Shown: positions 26,302 to 35,105, counted from the stretch's first letter. The stretch is 41,694 nt of DNA from Phaeodactylibacter sp. (GCF_022763345.1 NZ_JALEGS010000076.1:1-41694); one strand, 5' to 3'. Notes: generated by a model from the letters alone, not told the origin. A program made the numbers and translations.

Positions 26302-27585
26302 ATGACCAGCAATCTAAAGTTAGGGATCGCCGCCGGTTTTCTGATCGCATGGAGCCTTGGGTATTATTTGGGGCAGGGGAATACGCCAGTCGCTGCCCCT
26401 CATCCTATGCAGTCTTTCGTAAATTGTACGGCAGAAACCACAGATTATTACACCTGTAGCATGCACCTTTCTTTGGAACAGCCCGAACCGGGTCAGTGCC
26501 CGGCTTGCGGCATGAAGCTTATTAAGAAAAGACTCCTGCCGCAGTTCAATCCCGATTTAGTCGCCTTGTCGGATGCAGAATTGCTCCTATCTGGTGTGGA
26601 AACTCAGATTGTAGGCGATCCGAAGTCTTCCCGAGGCGGCATCCCGGTATCCGGCCGCCTGAAAATACCTCCAGGCCAAATCCGCAGGCAGGTCGCAGGG
26701 CTACCGGGCCGGATAGAGGCCTTATACATTACTGCTGAAGGGGATTATGTGAAGAAGGGGGCACCTATCGCTTCCATTTATTCCAAAGATCTGATTGCAG
26801 TGGTGGAAGCTTTCGTGCACAATACCAACTCAGAATCCATTCTGCGGGCGGCGAAAAATAACCTTAAAAGTTGGAATCTGGACCTGGAAGTCCTGCAACA
26901 ATTTGATGTAGCTTCCGGGCAGTACCGTCATCCGGTGACGATCAGTGCAGACTATGAAGGATATGTCCTGGAGCATTTCACCCATACCGGAGATTACACC
27001 GCTAATGCCCACATGGGAGCACCTACTACCTTGTACACTATTGCCAGTTTGGATAAGCTGTGGGCGGTCCTCGAAGTGTACGAAACTCAATTGTCATCGA
27101 TAAGGCTGGGCAGCCAGGTTCACCTAACCACAGAGGCTTTTCCCGGCGAACGCTTTGGGGGCAAGATATCCTTTATAAGCCCGGTCGTGGACCCAGATAC
27201 CCGCACCGTAGAGGTGCGCGTGGAATTACGCAACCCCGGCCACCGCCTGAAGCCGGAAATGCTGATGGAAGGTATTGTTGCATTAGGTACCGGCCCAGGC
27301 CATTCACCGATTTTGCTGCCGCGATCGGCAATCCTGTGGACCGGAAAGCGGTCCGTGGTCTATGTTAGAGATTCGGCATTTAATCAACCGGTATTCCGGC
27401 CACGAACGGTCGTTTTAGGGCCTTCCCATGGAGATTTCTACGCTATTGAAGATGGGCTTGCCCCCGGAGAGGAGATCGCCGTAAACGGTGTATTTGCCAT
27501 AGATGCTGCCGCACAGCTCAGAGGCGGAAGGAGTATGATGAGCCCTGGCAGGGTAGCGGAGGAGCCCGTTGCCGCACAACACTGA
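26302..27585 (+). CDS. CusB-like RND efflux periplasmic adaptor with heavy-metal-binding domain
   Basis: This 427-residue membrane-fusion protein starts with an N-terminal membrane anchor (LKLGIAAGFLIAWSLGYYLG). A heavy-metal-binding (YHS-like) domain follows, with YTCSMHLSL and CPACGMKLIK (Cys52, His55, Cys66, Cys69, Met71). The barrel-sandwich hybrid (GRIEALYITAEGDYVKKG), helical hairpin, beta-barrel (LWAVLEVYETQLSSIRLG) and membrane-proximal domain (AIEDGLAPGEEIAVNGVF) come next. In CusCFBA-type systems this subunit links the inner-membrane pump and the outer-membrane channel and handles Cu(I)/Ag(I). Here no pump or channel gene follows. It is 11 bp after the giant cupredoxin gene and so is very likely cotranscribed. 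Confidence 0.92.
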   Translation: MTSNLKLGIAAGFLIAWSLGYYLGQGNTPVAAPHPMQSFVNCTAETTDYYTCSMHLSLEQPEPGQCPACGMKLIKKRLLPQFNPDLVALSDAELLLSGVETQIVGDPKSSRGGIPVSGRLKIPPGQIRRQVAGLPGRIEALYITAEGDYVKKGAPIASIYSKDLIAVVEAFVHNTNSESILRAAKNNLKSWNLDLEVLQQFDVASGQYRHPVTISADYEGYVLEHFTHTGDYTANAHMGAPTTLYTIASLDKLWAVLEVYETQLSSIRLGSQVHLTTEAFPGERFGGKISFISPVVDPDTRTVEVRVELRNPGHRLKPEMLMEGIVALGTGPGHSPILLPRSAILWTGKRSVVYVRDSAFNQPVFRPRTVVLGPSHGDFYAIEDGLAPGEEIAVNGVFAIDAAAQLRGGRSMMSPGRVAEEPVAAQH

Positions 27586-27586
27586 C

Positions 27587-27616
27587 CGGGTTCAGTACAG
27601 GTTTTTTCCGGTTCAG
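27587..27616 (+). promoter_or_regulatory. LytTR-type operator 2 (before the cytochrome operon)
   Basis: The 9-mers CGGGTTCAG (27587-27595) and CCGGTTCAG (27608-27616) are separated by 12 bp (tacaggtttttt). The 21-bp period and spacer T tract are the same as in operator 1. It overlaps the stop codon end of the CusB-like gene and lies 34 bp before a -7-like box. Confidence 0.7.
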
Positions 27617-27650
27617 CAGGAAATAATTGCCTGTCCCCACATAACAGGCT

Positions 27651-27658
27651 TACCTTTA
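27651..27658 (+). promoter_or_regulatory. -7-like box of the cytochrome operon
   Basis: TACCTTTA differs from TAnnTTTG only in the last base. It is 34 bp after operator 2 and 17 bp before the ATG at 27676. Confidence 0.5.
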
Positions 27659-27675
27659 GACCAGAAATTTAATCG

Positions 27676-28452
27676 ATGATACGGAAGCACAATAGTTGGA
27701 TATTCATTATTGCAGGCGCGGTATTCTATGCGCTCAGTCTCAATAGCTGTAAGCATGACCCGGTATTGGGCGATGATCCGATCACGCCGGTAGATACCAC
27801 TGATATCTCCAACCCGATCGACTCTACAGACAATCCGGTAGATACTTCAGGGACGCCTTGCGACCCGGAAGTGGTATACTTTGAATTGGATGTTTTGCCC
27901 ATCCTACGTTCAAACTGTGCCTTCGGCGGTTGTCATGATGATAACAGTGCACAGGATGGTGTAATCCTGACCTCCTATACATCAGTGATCAATACAGCTG
28001 ATGTCGAGGCCTTTGATTTGGATGGCAGCGATTTATACGAAGTGATTACTGATGATGACCCCGATAAACGCATGCCGCCCCCACCCAATAATCCGCTGAC
28101 GAGCCAGCAGATCAATCTGATCAGCAAATGGATCTTACAGGGCGCAAAGAACGAAACCTGCAATCCCGGAGCCGGTGGTTGCGATACAGCTGCGGTCAGC
28201 TTTGCCGTACAGGTTTTACCGGTGATCAACACCAACTGCTTCGGTTGCCACAATGATGATGTGCCAAACGCTGGTATTTCTCTGAGCAGCTACGAAAAAA
28301 TCAAAGCTGTCGCGGAACAAGGCTTGCTGGTTGGGGTCATCAGCTGGGCTCCCGGTTACGATCCCATGCCGCTGGGCGCACAGTCGCCGTTGCCGCAGTG
28401 TACGATTGATCAAATTGAATCCTGGGTAGCAGCAGGCGCACCTAACAATTAA
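27676..28452 (+). CDS. Dihaem c-type cytochrome lipoprotein (one CX4CH and one CX2CH site)
   Basis: The 258-residue protein has a lipoprotein signal ending at Cys25 (ALSLNSC), then a long Asp/Thr/Pro linker. It has two homologous halves. The first has the haem site C81-AFGG-C86-H87, with four residues between the cysteines. The second has C188-FG-C191-H192. Each half also holds an MP motif (KRMPPPPNNPL, YDPMPLGAQSPL) that could supply the distal Met ligand, and a helix ending in KWILQGA or SWVAAGAP. It is probably anchored in a membrane facing the periplasm or the outside. It is the first gene behind operator 2 and is followed at 6 bp by a single-haem relative. Confidence 0.88.
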   Translation: MIRKHNSWIFIIAGAVFYALSLNSCKHDPVLGDDPITPVDTTDISNPIDSTDNPVDTSGTPCDPEVVYFELDVLPILRSNCAFGGCHDDNSAQDGVILTSYTSVINTADVEAFDLDGSDLYEVITDDDPDKRMPPPPNNPLTSQQINLISKWILQGAKNETCNPGAGGCDTAAVSFAVQVLPVINTNCFGCHNDDVPNAGISLSSYEKIKAVAEQGLLVGVISWAPGYDPMPLGAQSPLPQCTIDQIESWVAAGAPNN

Positions 28453-28458
28453 TGTACG

Positions 28459-28830
28459 ATGAAAAACTGTTTGATCCCCCTTGCCGCAATAATGTCCTTG
28501 CTTACGGTTTTGCCGGGCTGCTATTATGATGTGGAGGAGGAGTTGTACCCGAATACCGGTTGTGATACGCTGGATGTCGGTTATGCTACGACTATCGCCC
28601 CGATTATTGAGGATAACTGCATGAACTGCCATAACGCAGCCGCAAATTTCGGGAATGTCACACTGGAAGGGCACAACAATCTTAAAACTTATGCAGACAA
28701 CGGGCAACTACTGGGCGTCATTCGTCACGAAAGTGGCTTTCCGGCTATGCCGCAGGGCGCTCCTCAGCTTGTTGATTGCACCATCGAAAAAATTGAAAAG
28801 TGGGTGACCGATGGCGCCCCGGATAACTAA
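28459..28830 (+). CDS. Monohaem c-type cytochrome lipoprotein, paralogue of the preceding gene's second half
   Basis: The 123-residue protein has a lipobox (VLPGC) and one haem site (DNCMNCHNAAANFGN). The conserved AMPQGAPQL and the ending KIEKWVTDGAPDN match the second half of the dihaem cytochrome upstream (MPLGAQSPL, QIESWVAAGAPNN), so the two genes share a duplicated module. This is a small electron-carrier or haem-sensing module by analogy with other short class I-like cytochromes. Its partner is unknown. It is 13 bp from the next gene. Confidence 0.88.
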   Translation: MKNCLIPLAAIMSLLTVLPGCYYDVEEELYPNTGCDTLDVGYATTIAPIIEDNCMNCHNAAANFGNVTLEGHNNLKTYADNGQLLGVIRHESGFPAMPQGAPQLVDCTIEKIEKWVTDGAPDN

Positions 28831-28843
28831 AAACTCAATTGCC

Positions 28844-29254
28844 ATGAAATACTTGAAATACCTCCTGTTATTGGCGGTTATTGGTGCTGCCGTTGGATTT
28901 TATCAATACAATAAGCCTCACCAAAACATGGAAAAAGCTGATGCGGACGTTACCATGACCGCAACAGAGCTTTTCCAGGCTTTTGAAAAGGACGAGCTGT
29001 CTGCCAATGAAACCTATCTGGACAAGGTGGTGGAAGTCAAAGGAGAAGTGCAGCAGGTGTCCACCAATGAAGAAGGCGGCATTAGCCTGACCCTGAATAG
29101 CGGCAACGATATGTTTGGGGTCATTTGCCAGTTCGATGAACTGACGGACCACCAAAGAACGGCCTTTGAAACTGGTGAAGAAGTCACCGTAAAAGGCATC
29201 TGCACCGGAATGCTAATGGACGTGGTGCTAGTACGCTGCGTTGTAAAAGGCTAA
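28844..29254 (+). CDS. OB-fold (tRNA_anti-like) envelope protein
   Basis: This 136-residue protein has an N-terminal hydrophobic segment (MKYLKYLLLLAVIGAAVGFY) and an OB-fold core: TYLDKVVEVKGEVQQVS, ISLTLNSGNDMFGVICQF, and GEEVTVKGICTGMLMDVVLVRCVV. The pattern is that of the tRNA_anti-like family, small periplasmic or membrane-attached proteins of unknown function in Bacteroidota. The ATG at 28844 was chosen because it starts the hydrophobic segment; an upstream start at 28811 would overlap the previous gene. It stands between cytochrome and YceI genes in the same direction. Confidence 0.82.
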   Translation: MKYLKYLLLLAVIGAAVGFYQYNKPHQNMEKADADVTMTATELFQAFEKDELSANETYLDKVVEVKGEVQQVSTNEEGGISLTLNSGNDMFGVICQFDELTDHQRTAFETGEEVTVKGICTGMLMDVVLVRCVVKG

Positions 29255-29299
29255 GCCCTTGTCCCTATTATTTTTTGAACAACCATAAACCATACTACC

Positions 29300-29854
29300 A
29301 TGAAAAAGATCACAATTGCTGTAGCTTGCCTTTTGATGGCAGGCACGGCACTGCAGGCTCAGAAATACTTTACCCGCGATGGCAACGTTGCTTTCTTTTC
29401 CAGCACACCTATCGAGAATATTGAGGCGCACAACAGTAAAGCCACAAGCGTACTCGACGCCGAAAGCGGGCGCATGGAATTTGCCATTCTTATCAAAGCC
29501 TTTCAGTTTGAAAAAGCCCTGATGCAGGAGCACTTCAATGAAAACTACATGGAAAGCAGTACCTATCCCAAGGCGACCTTTAAGGGTGCTGTGAAAGACT
29601 GGTCGAAGGTCAGCCTGTCTAAAGACGGGGAGTACCCGGTCACCGTAGCGGGAGATATGACCATCCACGGTGTTACCCAAACGGTGGAAGCCCCTGGCGT
29701 AATAACGGTTAAAGGAGATGCCATCTCTGCTGCTTCCGAGTTCCCGATTGCTGTAGCTGATTATGACATTGAAATTCCTGCGGTGGTCAGAGACAATATA
29801 GCTAAGGAAGTAAAAGTCACGGTCGCTATTGATTATCAGCCACTGTCCCGCTAA
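29300..29854 (+). CDS. YceI family secreted lipocalin-like protein (copy 1)
   Basis: This 184-residue protein has a signal peptide (MKKITIAVACLLMAGTALQAQ). YceI proteins fold as an elongated beta-barrel that binds long isoprenoids such as quinones. Family marks are FSSTPIENIEAHNSKATS, HFNENYMESSTYPKATFKG, and VAGDMTIHGVTQTVEAPG. It shares the NENYMES core with the second YceI gene at 30915, about 1 kb downstream. The link to cytochromes suggests quinone or lipid handling, but that is an inference from context. Confidence 0.93.
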   Translation: MKKITIAVACLLMAGTALQAQKYFTRDGNVAFFSSTPIENIEAHNSKATSVLDAESGRMEFAILIKAFQFEKALMQEHFNENYMESSTYPKATFKGAVKDWSKVSLSKDGEYPVTVAGDMTIHGVTQTVEAPGVITVKGDAISAASEFPIAVADYDIEIPAVVRDNIAKEVKVTVAIDYQPLSR

Positions 29855-29934
29855 GCAGCGCATTTTGGGGACTGGATTCACCACATGCATCTGCCTCAAG
29901 GCTATGAGAACTAATATTTAATCTCTTCGTAGAG

Positions 29935-29970
29935 GCCGGGCTGCTCCCCCCGGAGCGCCCGGCTTCCTTT
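29935..29970 (+). terminator. Rho-independent terminator between YceI and DUF5777
   Basis: A GC-rich stem pairs GCCGGGC (29935-29941) with GCCCGGC (29957-29963). An inner GCTCC/GGAGC stem encloses a 4-nt C loop, and the hairpin is followed by TTCCTTT. Because the next gene begins only 14 bp further on, it may act as partial termination inside a longer unit. Confidence 0.7.
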
Positions 29971-29983
29971 ATCTTGCCGGATT

Positions 29984-30877
29984 ATGTCCAAACTTTCACT
30001 TTTTTTATTATTGTTTTCGCTCTGCTCCTGGCCTCTGCTCAATGCTCAGGAAGACGACCTGCTCGCTTTGCTTGGAGAAGAGGAAGAGACCACAATATTC
30101 GCTAATGCCAGCTTTAAGACCAACCGGGTAATCAATCTGCACTCCCTGGAAAGTACTGCAGCTGGTGTACTGGACATCAAGATCAGCCACCGCTTTGGTA
30201 CCCTTAACCGGGGCGCGTATGAGCTTTTTGGGCTGGACAATGCCTCTATCCGTATCGGGGGAGATTACGGCATAACCAACCAACTGACCGTAGGCCTGGG
30301 GCGGAGCAGCTATCAGAAGACCTTTGACGGTTTTGTGAAGTACAAGTTTCTCCGGCAAAGCAAGGGAAAAAAAGTGATGCCCGTCACGGCGGCCTTTTTG
30401 GCTACCACCGCCATTCAGTCCATGAAATGGCAGAACCCTGACCGGGAGAATTACTTCAGCTCCAGGATGTACTACACCTTTCAGTTGATTTTAGGGCGTA
30501 AATTCAGTGAGAATTTTTCCCTGCAGGTTTCGCCAACTGTGGTGCACCGGAATCTGGTCAAAACAGCGGCAGAGGCGCATGATGTATACGCTATTGCTGC
30601 TGCCGGCCGAATTAAACTTACAAAACGGGTCGCCCTGAATGCAGAATACACCTACGTACTGCCTGATCAATTGCTTCCGGGCTTCCGGAATGCACTTTCT
30701 GTAGGGTTTGATATTGAAACCGGCGGGCATGTTTTCCAGCTTCACTTTACCAATTCCACCTCCATGATTGAGCCTGGCCTGGTGACCCAAACCGTTGAAA
30801 CCTGGGGTAATGGCGGTATTCACTTTGGCTTTAATGTTTCCCGGGTCTTTACGGTAGTCCGCCCGAAAATTCAATAA
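29984..30877 (+). CDS. DUF5777 family beta-barrel outer-membrane protein
   Basis: The 297-residue protein has a signal peptide (ending near PLLNAQ). It shows alternating hydrophobic strands ending in aromatic residues, typical of an outer-membrane barrel. DUF5777 signatures include TNRVINLHSLESTAAGVLD, FGTLNRGAYELFGLDNASIR and TNQLTVGLGRSSYQKTFDG. The C-terminal strand is HFGFNVSRVF. DUF5777 barrels are repeatedly seen near YceI and cytochrome genes in Bacteroidota (from general knowledge), and here YceI genes flank it on both sides. The transported or bound compound is unknown. Confidence 0.87.
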   Translation: MSKLSLFLLLFSLCSWPLLNAQEDDLLALLGEEEETTIFANASFKTNRVINLHSLESTAAGVLDIKISHRFGTLNRGAYELFGLDNASIRIGGDYGITNQLTVGLGRSSYQKTFDGFVKYKFLRQSKGKKVMPVTAAFLATTAIQSMKWQNPDRENYFSSRMYYTFQLILGRKFSENFSLQVSPTVVHRNLVKTAAEAHDVYAIAAAGRIKLTKRVALNAEYTYVLPDQLLPGFRNALSVGFDIETGGHVFQLHFTNSTSMIEPGLVTQTVETWGNGGIHFGFNVSRVFTVVRPKIQ

Positions 30878-30914
30878 ATTTGGAGCTATTCGTCTTTTAC
30901 TGAAATGAAAGCAC

Positions 30915-31451
30915 ATGAAGTTTACCTGGATAATAGCATTGATTGGCCTCACCTTCGCAAAGCTATACGAAGTAAATGAAGGCTCGGTATACTTCCGGTC
31001 TGACGCTCCCCTGGAGCTTATCGAAGCATCTTCCACGGAATTAAAGGGGCTGATCAACGCGGAGGAGCGCACCTTTGCCTTTTCAGTGCCTATGTCTTCC
31101 TTCGAGGGATTTAACAGCCCGCTGCAGCGGGTGCACTTCAATGAAAATTACATGGAAAGCAAGCAGTACCCCAATGCCACGTTCTCCGGTAAGATCATCG
31201 AAAACATTGACTTCACAAAAGATGGGCTTTATACGGTAAGAGCCAAAGGACAGCTCAATGTGCATGGCGTAAAGCGGGAACGGATCATCCGCAGTGAGCT
31301 GCAGGTGCAAGAGGGGCAGATCGAAGTCCGCGCCGACTTTACAGTCCTGCTGGCAGAGCATGACATTAGCATCCCTAAGATCGTTCATCAGAAAATTGCC
31401 GAAGAGATTGCAGTGGAAATCAGGGCGGTCTTCCTCCCCAAGACGCCTTGA
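30915..31451 (+). CDS. YceI family protein (copy 2)
   Basis: This 178-residue protein has a shorter, weaker N-terminal signal (MKFTWIIALIGLTFAKLYEV) than the first copy. Family features include VYFRSDAPLELIEASSTEL, HFNENYMESKQYPNATFSG, and AKGQLNVHGVKRERIIRS. It is clearly paralogous to the gene at 29300. It lies 3 bp before the sensor kinase gene, so YceI and two-component genes are probably cotranscribed, suggesting that the sensor and the YceI/barrel pair work in one pathway. Confidence 0.92.
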   Translation: MKFTWIIALIGLTFAKLYEVNEGSVYFRSDAPLELIEASSTELKGLINAEERTFAFSVPMSSFEGFNSPLQRVHFNENYMESKQYPNATFSGKIIENIDFTKDGLYTVRAKGQLNVHGVKRERIIRSELQVQEGQIEVRADFTVLLAEHDISIPKIVHQKIAEEIAVEIRAVFLPKTP

Positions 31452-31454
31452 TGT

Positions 31455-34337
31455 ATGTATAAAATCAGCCTGATATTCACCTTGCTTACTACTGCCGCCT
31501 TCCTGAAAGCGCAGGTGCCTTCATTCGAGCTGCAGCCTATGCCCGAGCAATATCAGGAAGTGAAGCCAACTGTCCTTTTCCAGGCTGGTAACCGATATAT
31601 CTGGGTAGGAACGGAGCAAGGGCTTTTCCGCTTTGACGGGCTGGATTATCAGCCTTTTTTAATGCCGGATTCTATTTGCAACAACAAAGTAACTGCAATA
31701 GGTGAGATTGGCGATCGCCTTTGGGTGGGGTATGAGGACGGTTGCGTATTCTTTCAGGCTAAGGCAAAGTTTCAGCTGTGGCAGATTGAAGAAGGCTTGC
31801 CAAATGCACCAATAACCGGGTTCGGACAAGGGGCAAACGGGTTGATTTGGGTGGCAACCTACGGCGAAGGGCTATATTACCACAACGGCAGGCACCTGTA
31901 CAATATCAATACAGACGATGGCTTGCCGGGAGATGATATTTACACTATTCATGTGGACCCTGAAGGTGATGCGTGGGTAGGGACTGATGGGGGGCTGAGC
32001 CGTTGTAAGGTTAGAGCAGAGCAGAAACAAATTACCACCATCGGCAAAGCAGAGGGCATGCCTGACGAAATTGTCCGTGCGGTTATTCCCGCCGGGCAGG
32101 CCGGGCTGTTCTGGGTAGGTACACATAGCGGAGGTCTGGCATTATGCAATGCTGCGAAGGGCGAAGTAAGCGTCCCTTTCGAAAATTGGCCCTATGCACC
32201 GATCAATGCTATGGTCAGTTACCAAAATCAGGAATTATGGATTGGCACGGATGGGGATGGATTGTTGCGTTACACTTTCCGGGATAGCCTGTTAACGCAT
32301 TTGCGAAATCCATCATTCGAAAATGGGCGTATCCTAGACTTATTGAAAGATGCAGAAGGAAACCTTTGGAACATTCAGCAGTTTCGCGGCATTTCGAAAG
32401 CCAACCGGAAATTCGAGCAGGTGCTGCAAAAGCTACCCGACATACAGGCTGTCCTGGAATCCAGGGATGGGGCTCTCTGGGTGGGGTGTCAGTCGGGGTT
32501 GTTCCGCTATGACTTTAACGCGCATCAATTTGAGAAAATCTTGCCCGAAAATACGCTCAGCCTGTACGAAAGCCCCGGTGGGCAGCTTTATGCCGGCACC
32601 TTTGGGCAGGGATTGTATATATTAGCTTCAGATAGGAGGCCGCCTCTTCATCTGACTGCAAAAGATGGCTTATCCAACGGCAGTATTTTGGATATCACGG
32701 GTAGCGGGTCCACTATTTGGCTGGCTACCCTGGGCGGGGTCAATAGCTTTCAGGAAGCCCCATTCGGTGAGCGCCCTGTCATCACCCCCAGGTTTGATGA
32801 GCAGTCTGCACTGGGGACCAATTTCACCTATACCGTTTTTCCGGACAGTCATGGTCGGATTTGGTTTGGGACGGATGGGGAAGGCCTGAGTGTGCTTGAA
32901 GATGGAAAGCTTCACAACTATAGCACTATTGACAGCATCGATATTCAGGCCGTTTACTCCATTACCGAAGATAAGCAGGGGCATATTTGGTTCAGTACAG
33001 CCCGGGAAGGAGTCTTTGAATACGATGGCGTTCGCTTTCGCCACCTGACCCTTAGGGAAGGTATACGCGACCTGGCTATCACAAGCTTGATCACGGCACC
33101 GGATGGCAATATCGTAATCGTTCATCCTTCAGGGGTGGACTTACTGGACCCCCTTACCCGGCATATCATTTACTACGACGAAGGAATCGGGGTAAAGGGG
33201 CTGGAGCCCAACCTCAATGCAGTAGCTGCTGGTAGTGGAAGATCGGTATGGCTGGGGATGGAAAACAGGGTGCTCAGGTATACCGCATTGGAAGAACTCC
33301 TCAGTATTCACCCCCAAACGCTGATCACTAATGTTTCTGTCTTTTTGGAGCCTGTGGATTATCCATTGGTTTCCACCTTTAATCACAATCAAAACAACCT
33401 CGTTTTTGAATTCACCGGACTATGGTATACCGACCCCAAAGCCGTGAGATACCGTTACAAGCTGGATGGTTTTGACCTGGACTGGATTTCCACCCGCGAT
33501 CAGCAAGCGATTTACTCTAACCTGCCTCCTGGTACCTACACCTTTAAAGTGGTTTCCACTGAAAATGATACTTACAGCGACGAGCCGGTAGTGGCTTATG
33601 CGTTTACAATCCATCCTCCTTACTGGCAGAGATGGTGGTTCATTCTCCTCGCACTTGCTGGCTTATTCCTGTTGCTGGTTAGCTGGATCAGGCAACGGGA
33701 CCGGCGGCAGCAGCGGATAGCCCGCCTGGAAAAGGAAAAAGTGCAGAGCCAGTTTGAGGCACTGAAAAGTCAGATTAACCCTCATTTCCTGTTCAATAGT
33801 TTCAATACGTTGGCGGCCATCATTGAGGAGAGCCCCGGAGAAGCGGTTCAGTATGTGGATAAGCTATCGGATTTTTACCGCAGCATCCTGCAGTACAGGG
33901 AGCAGGCGGTGATCAATCTGTCAGAAGAGCTGAGCTTGGTCAGAGATTATGGGTATCTGCTCAAATATCGCTACGGAGAGAATCTGGAAATAGAATACAA
34001 GGTACCCGATGCCGACCGGTACGCGGTGGTGCCTTTTGCGTTGCAGCTGTTGGTGGAGAATGCGGTCAAGCACAATGTGATTTCCACAACACGCAAGCTT
34101 AGGATACTAATTGAAATTAGCAGGAGAAAAATTATAGTGGCTAATAATGTACAACCAAAGTTCACGAAGGAATCGTCCACCTCATTTGGGCTAGAAAGCC
34201 TGCGGCAGCGATATGAAATGCTGGGTGCGCCCCCATTGGAGGTAGTTTCTGACGATCATCTCTTCAGGGTGGAGCTGCCTCTGCTGGATGCCACTGCAGA
34301 TTTGCAAAAAAATGGATTTTCAACATGGATGTTTTAA
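31455..34337 (+). CDS. Propeller-type LytS-like sensor histidine kinase
   Basis: This 960-residue sensor has a signal peptide (ending near AFLKAQ). Two beta-propeller segments follow, made of repeats such as WVGTEQGLFRFDGLDY and WFGTDGEGLSVLEDG. Next is a Y_Y_Y domain (RYRYKLDGFDLDWIS) and one transmembrane helix (WWFILLALAGLFLLLVSWI). A cytoplasmic His_kinase domain contains the phospho-acceptor His in QINPHFLFNSFNTL, and an ATPase domain has the N-box LLVENAVKHN and the G-box-like FGLESLRQRY. The sensory part is periplasmic; the ligand is not known. The gene overlaps the response regulator by 13 bp. Confidence 0.95.
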   Translation: MYKISLIFTLLTTAAFLKAQVPSFELQPMPEQYQEVKPTVLFQAGNRYIWVGTEQGLFRFDGLDYQPFLMPDSICNNKVTAIGEIGDRLWVGYEDGCVFFQAKAKFQLWQIEEGLPNAPITGFGQGANGLIWVATYGEGLYYHNGRHLYNINTDDGLPGDDIYTIHVDPEGDAWVGTDGGLSRCKVRAEQKQITTIGKAEGMPDEIVRAVIPAGQAGLFWVGTHSGGLALCNAAKGEVSVPFENWPYAPINAMVSYQNQELWIGTDGDGLLRYTFRDSLLTHLRNPSFENGRILDLLKDAEGNLWNIQQFRGISKANRKFEQVLQKLPDIQAVLESRDGALWVGCQSGLFRYDFNAHQFEKILPENTLSLYESPGGQLYAGTFGQGLYILASDRRPPLHLTAKDGLSNGSILDITGSGSTIWLATLGGVNSFQEAPFGERPVITPRFDEQSALGTNFTYTVFPDSHGRIWFGTDGEGLSVLEDGKLHNYSTIDSIDIQAVYSITEDKQGHIWFSTAREGVFEYDGVRFRHLTLREGIRDLAITSLITAPDGNIVIVHPSGVDLLDPLTRHIIYYDEGIGVKGLEPNLNAVAAGSGRSVWLGMENRVLRYTALEELLSIHPQTLITNVSVFLEPVDYPLVSTFNHNQNNLVFEFTGLWYTDPKAVRYRYKLDGFDLDWISTRDQQAIYSNLPPGTYTFKVVSTENDTYSDEPVVAYAFTIHPPYWQRWWFILLALAGLFLLLVSWIRQRDRRQQRIARLEKEKVQSQFEALKSQINPHFLFNSFNTLAAIIEESPGEAVQYVDKLSDFYRSILQYREQAVINLSEELSLVRDYGYLLKYRYGENLEIEYKVPDADRYAVVPFALQLLVENAVKHNVISTTRKLRILIEISRRKIIVANNVQPKFTKESSTSFGLESLRQRYEMLGAPPLEVVSDDHLFRVELPLLDATADLQKNGFSTWMF

Positions 34338-35083
34338 TTATTGAGGATGAACAGGCTGCTGCCCGGCGGCTGGAAAAACAAATTTTGGCGATTCGTTCTG
34401 AGGCTCATATCCTGGCAAAGCTGGATAGTATAGAAAGCGCCCTGGACTGGTTTTCGGCACACCCAATGCCGGACTTGGTGCTCCTGGATATACACTTGGC
34501 TGACGGTGCGAGCTTCGAGATTTTCAATCACACTCAAATCACTTGTCCAATCATTTTTACCACGGCGTATGACCAATATGCTATTCAGGCGTTCCGGGTA
34601 AATGCGGTGGACTACCTGTTGAAACCCATAAAGCCGGAAGAACTGGCCGGTGCACTTAAAAAGGTCCGTAATCGTAATACTTCCATGGCGCAGCCTCTGG
34701 ATTACCAAAAACTCTCCAAAGCCCTGCGTGTGGATACCTATAGCCGCCGCTTTCTCGTCAAAATCGGGCAATCGATCAAAGTCATTGATGTGGCGGAGGC
34801 GGCTTACTTTTATACAGAAGACAAGATCACCTTCGTAAATACCAAAGACTGCAAACGCTATCCGGTAGATTACTCCCTGGAAAAGCTGGAAATATTGCTG
34901 GATCCCCGCCTTTTTTTCCGGATCAACCGGCAGATTATTGTCGGGCTGGACGCGATCAAAGAGATGTATACCTACTCAAAGTCAAGGGTGAAAATTGAAC
35001 TGGAACCACCTTCCGATTTTGAGGTTATTGTGAGTACGGAACGCTCTCCTCACTTCAAAAAGTGGCTGGTTGGGGAGGAGTGA
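34325..35083 (+). CDS. LytTR family DNA-binding response regulator
   Basis: The 252-residue protein has a receiver domain with the acidic pair E7/D8, phospho-acceptor Asp55 (LVLLDIHLAD), the Thr/Ala of FTTAYDQYA and the Lys of DYLLKPI. A LytTR DNA-binding domain (about residues 150-250) includes FLVKIGQSIKVIDV, YFYTEDKITFVNT, FFRINRQIIVGLDAI and RVKIELEP. LytTR proteins bind pairs of 9-bp direct repeats spaced by about one helical turn. Three such pairs occur nearby (17795, 27587, 35085), the last directly downstream of this gene, making autologous regulation of the block likely. Confidence 0.96.
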   Translation: MDVLIIEDEQAAARRLEKQILAIRSEAHILAKLDSIESALDWFSAHPMPDLVLLDIHLADGASFEIFNHTQITCPIIFTTAYDQYAIQAFRVNAVDYLLKPIKPEELAGALKKVRNRNTSMAQPLDYQKLSKALRVDTYSRRFLVKIGQSIKVIDVAEAAYFYTEDKITFVNTKDCKRYPVDYSLEKLEILLDPRLFFRINRQIIVGLDAIKEMYTYSKSRVKIELEPPSDFEVIVSTERSPHFKKWLVGEE

Positions 35084-35105
35084 TCCCATTGGGGATGATT
35101 TTTTT
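35083..35105 (+). terminator. Weak terminator-like hairpin after the response regulator
   Basis: ATCCC (35083-35087) can pair with GGGAT (35092-35096) across a 4-nt loop, followed by GA and seven T residues. The stem is short. It overlaps the left half of operator 3, so the same bases may serve both roles. Confidence 0.45.
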
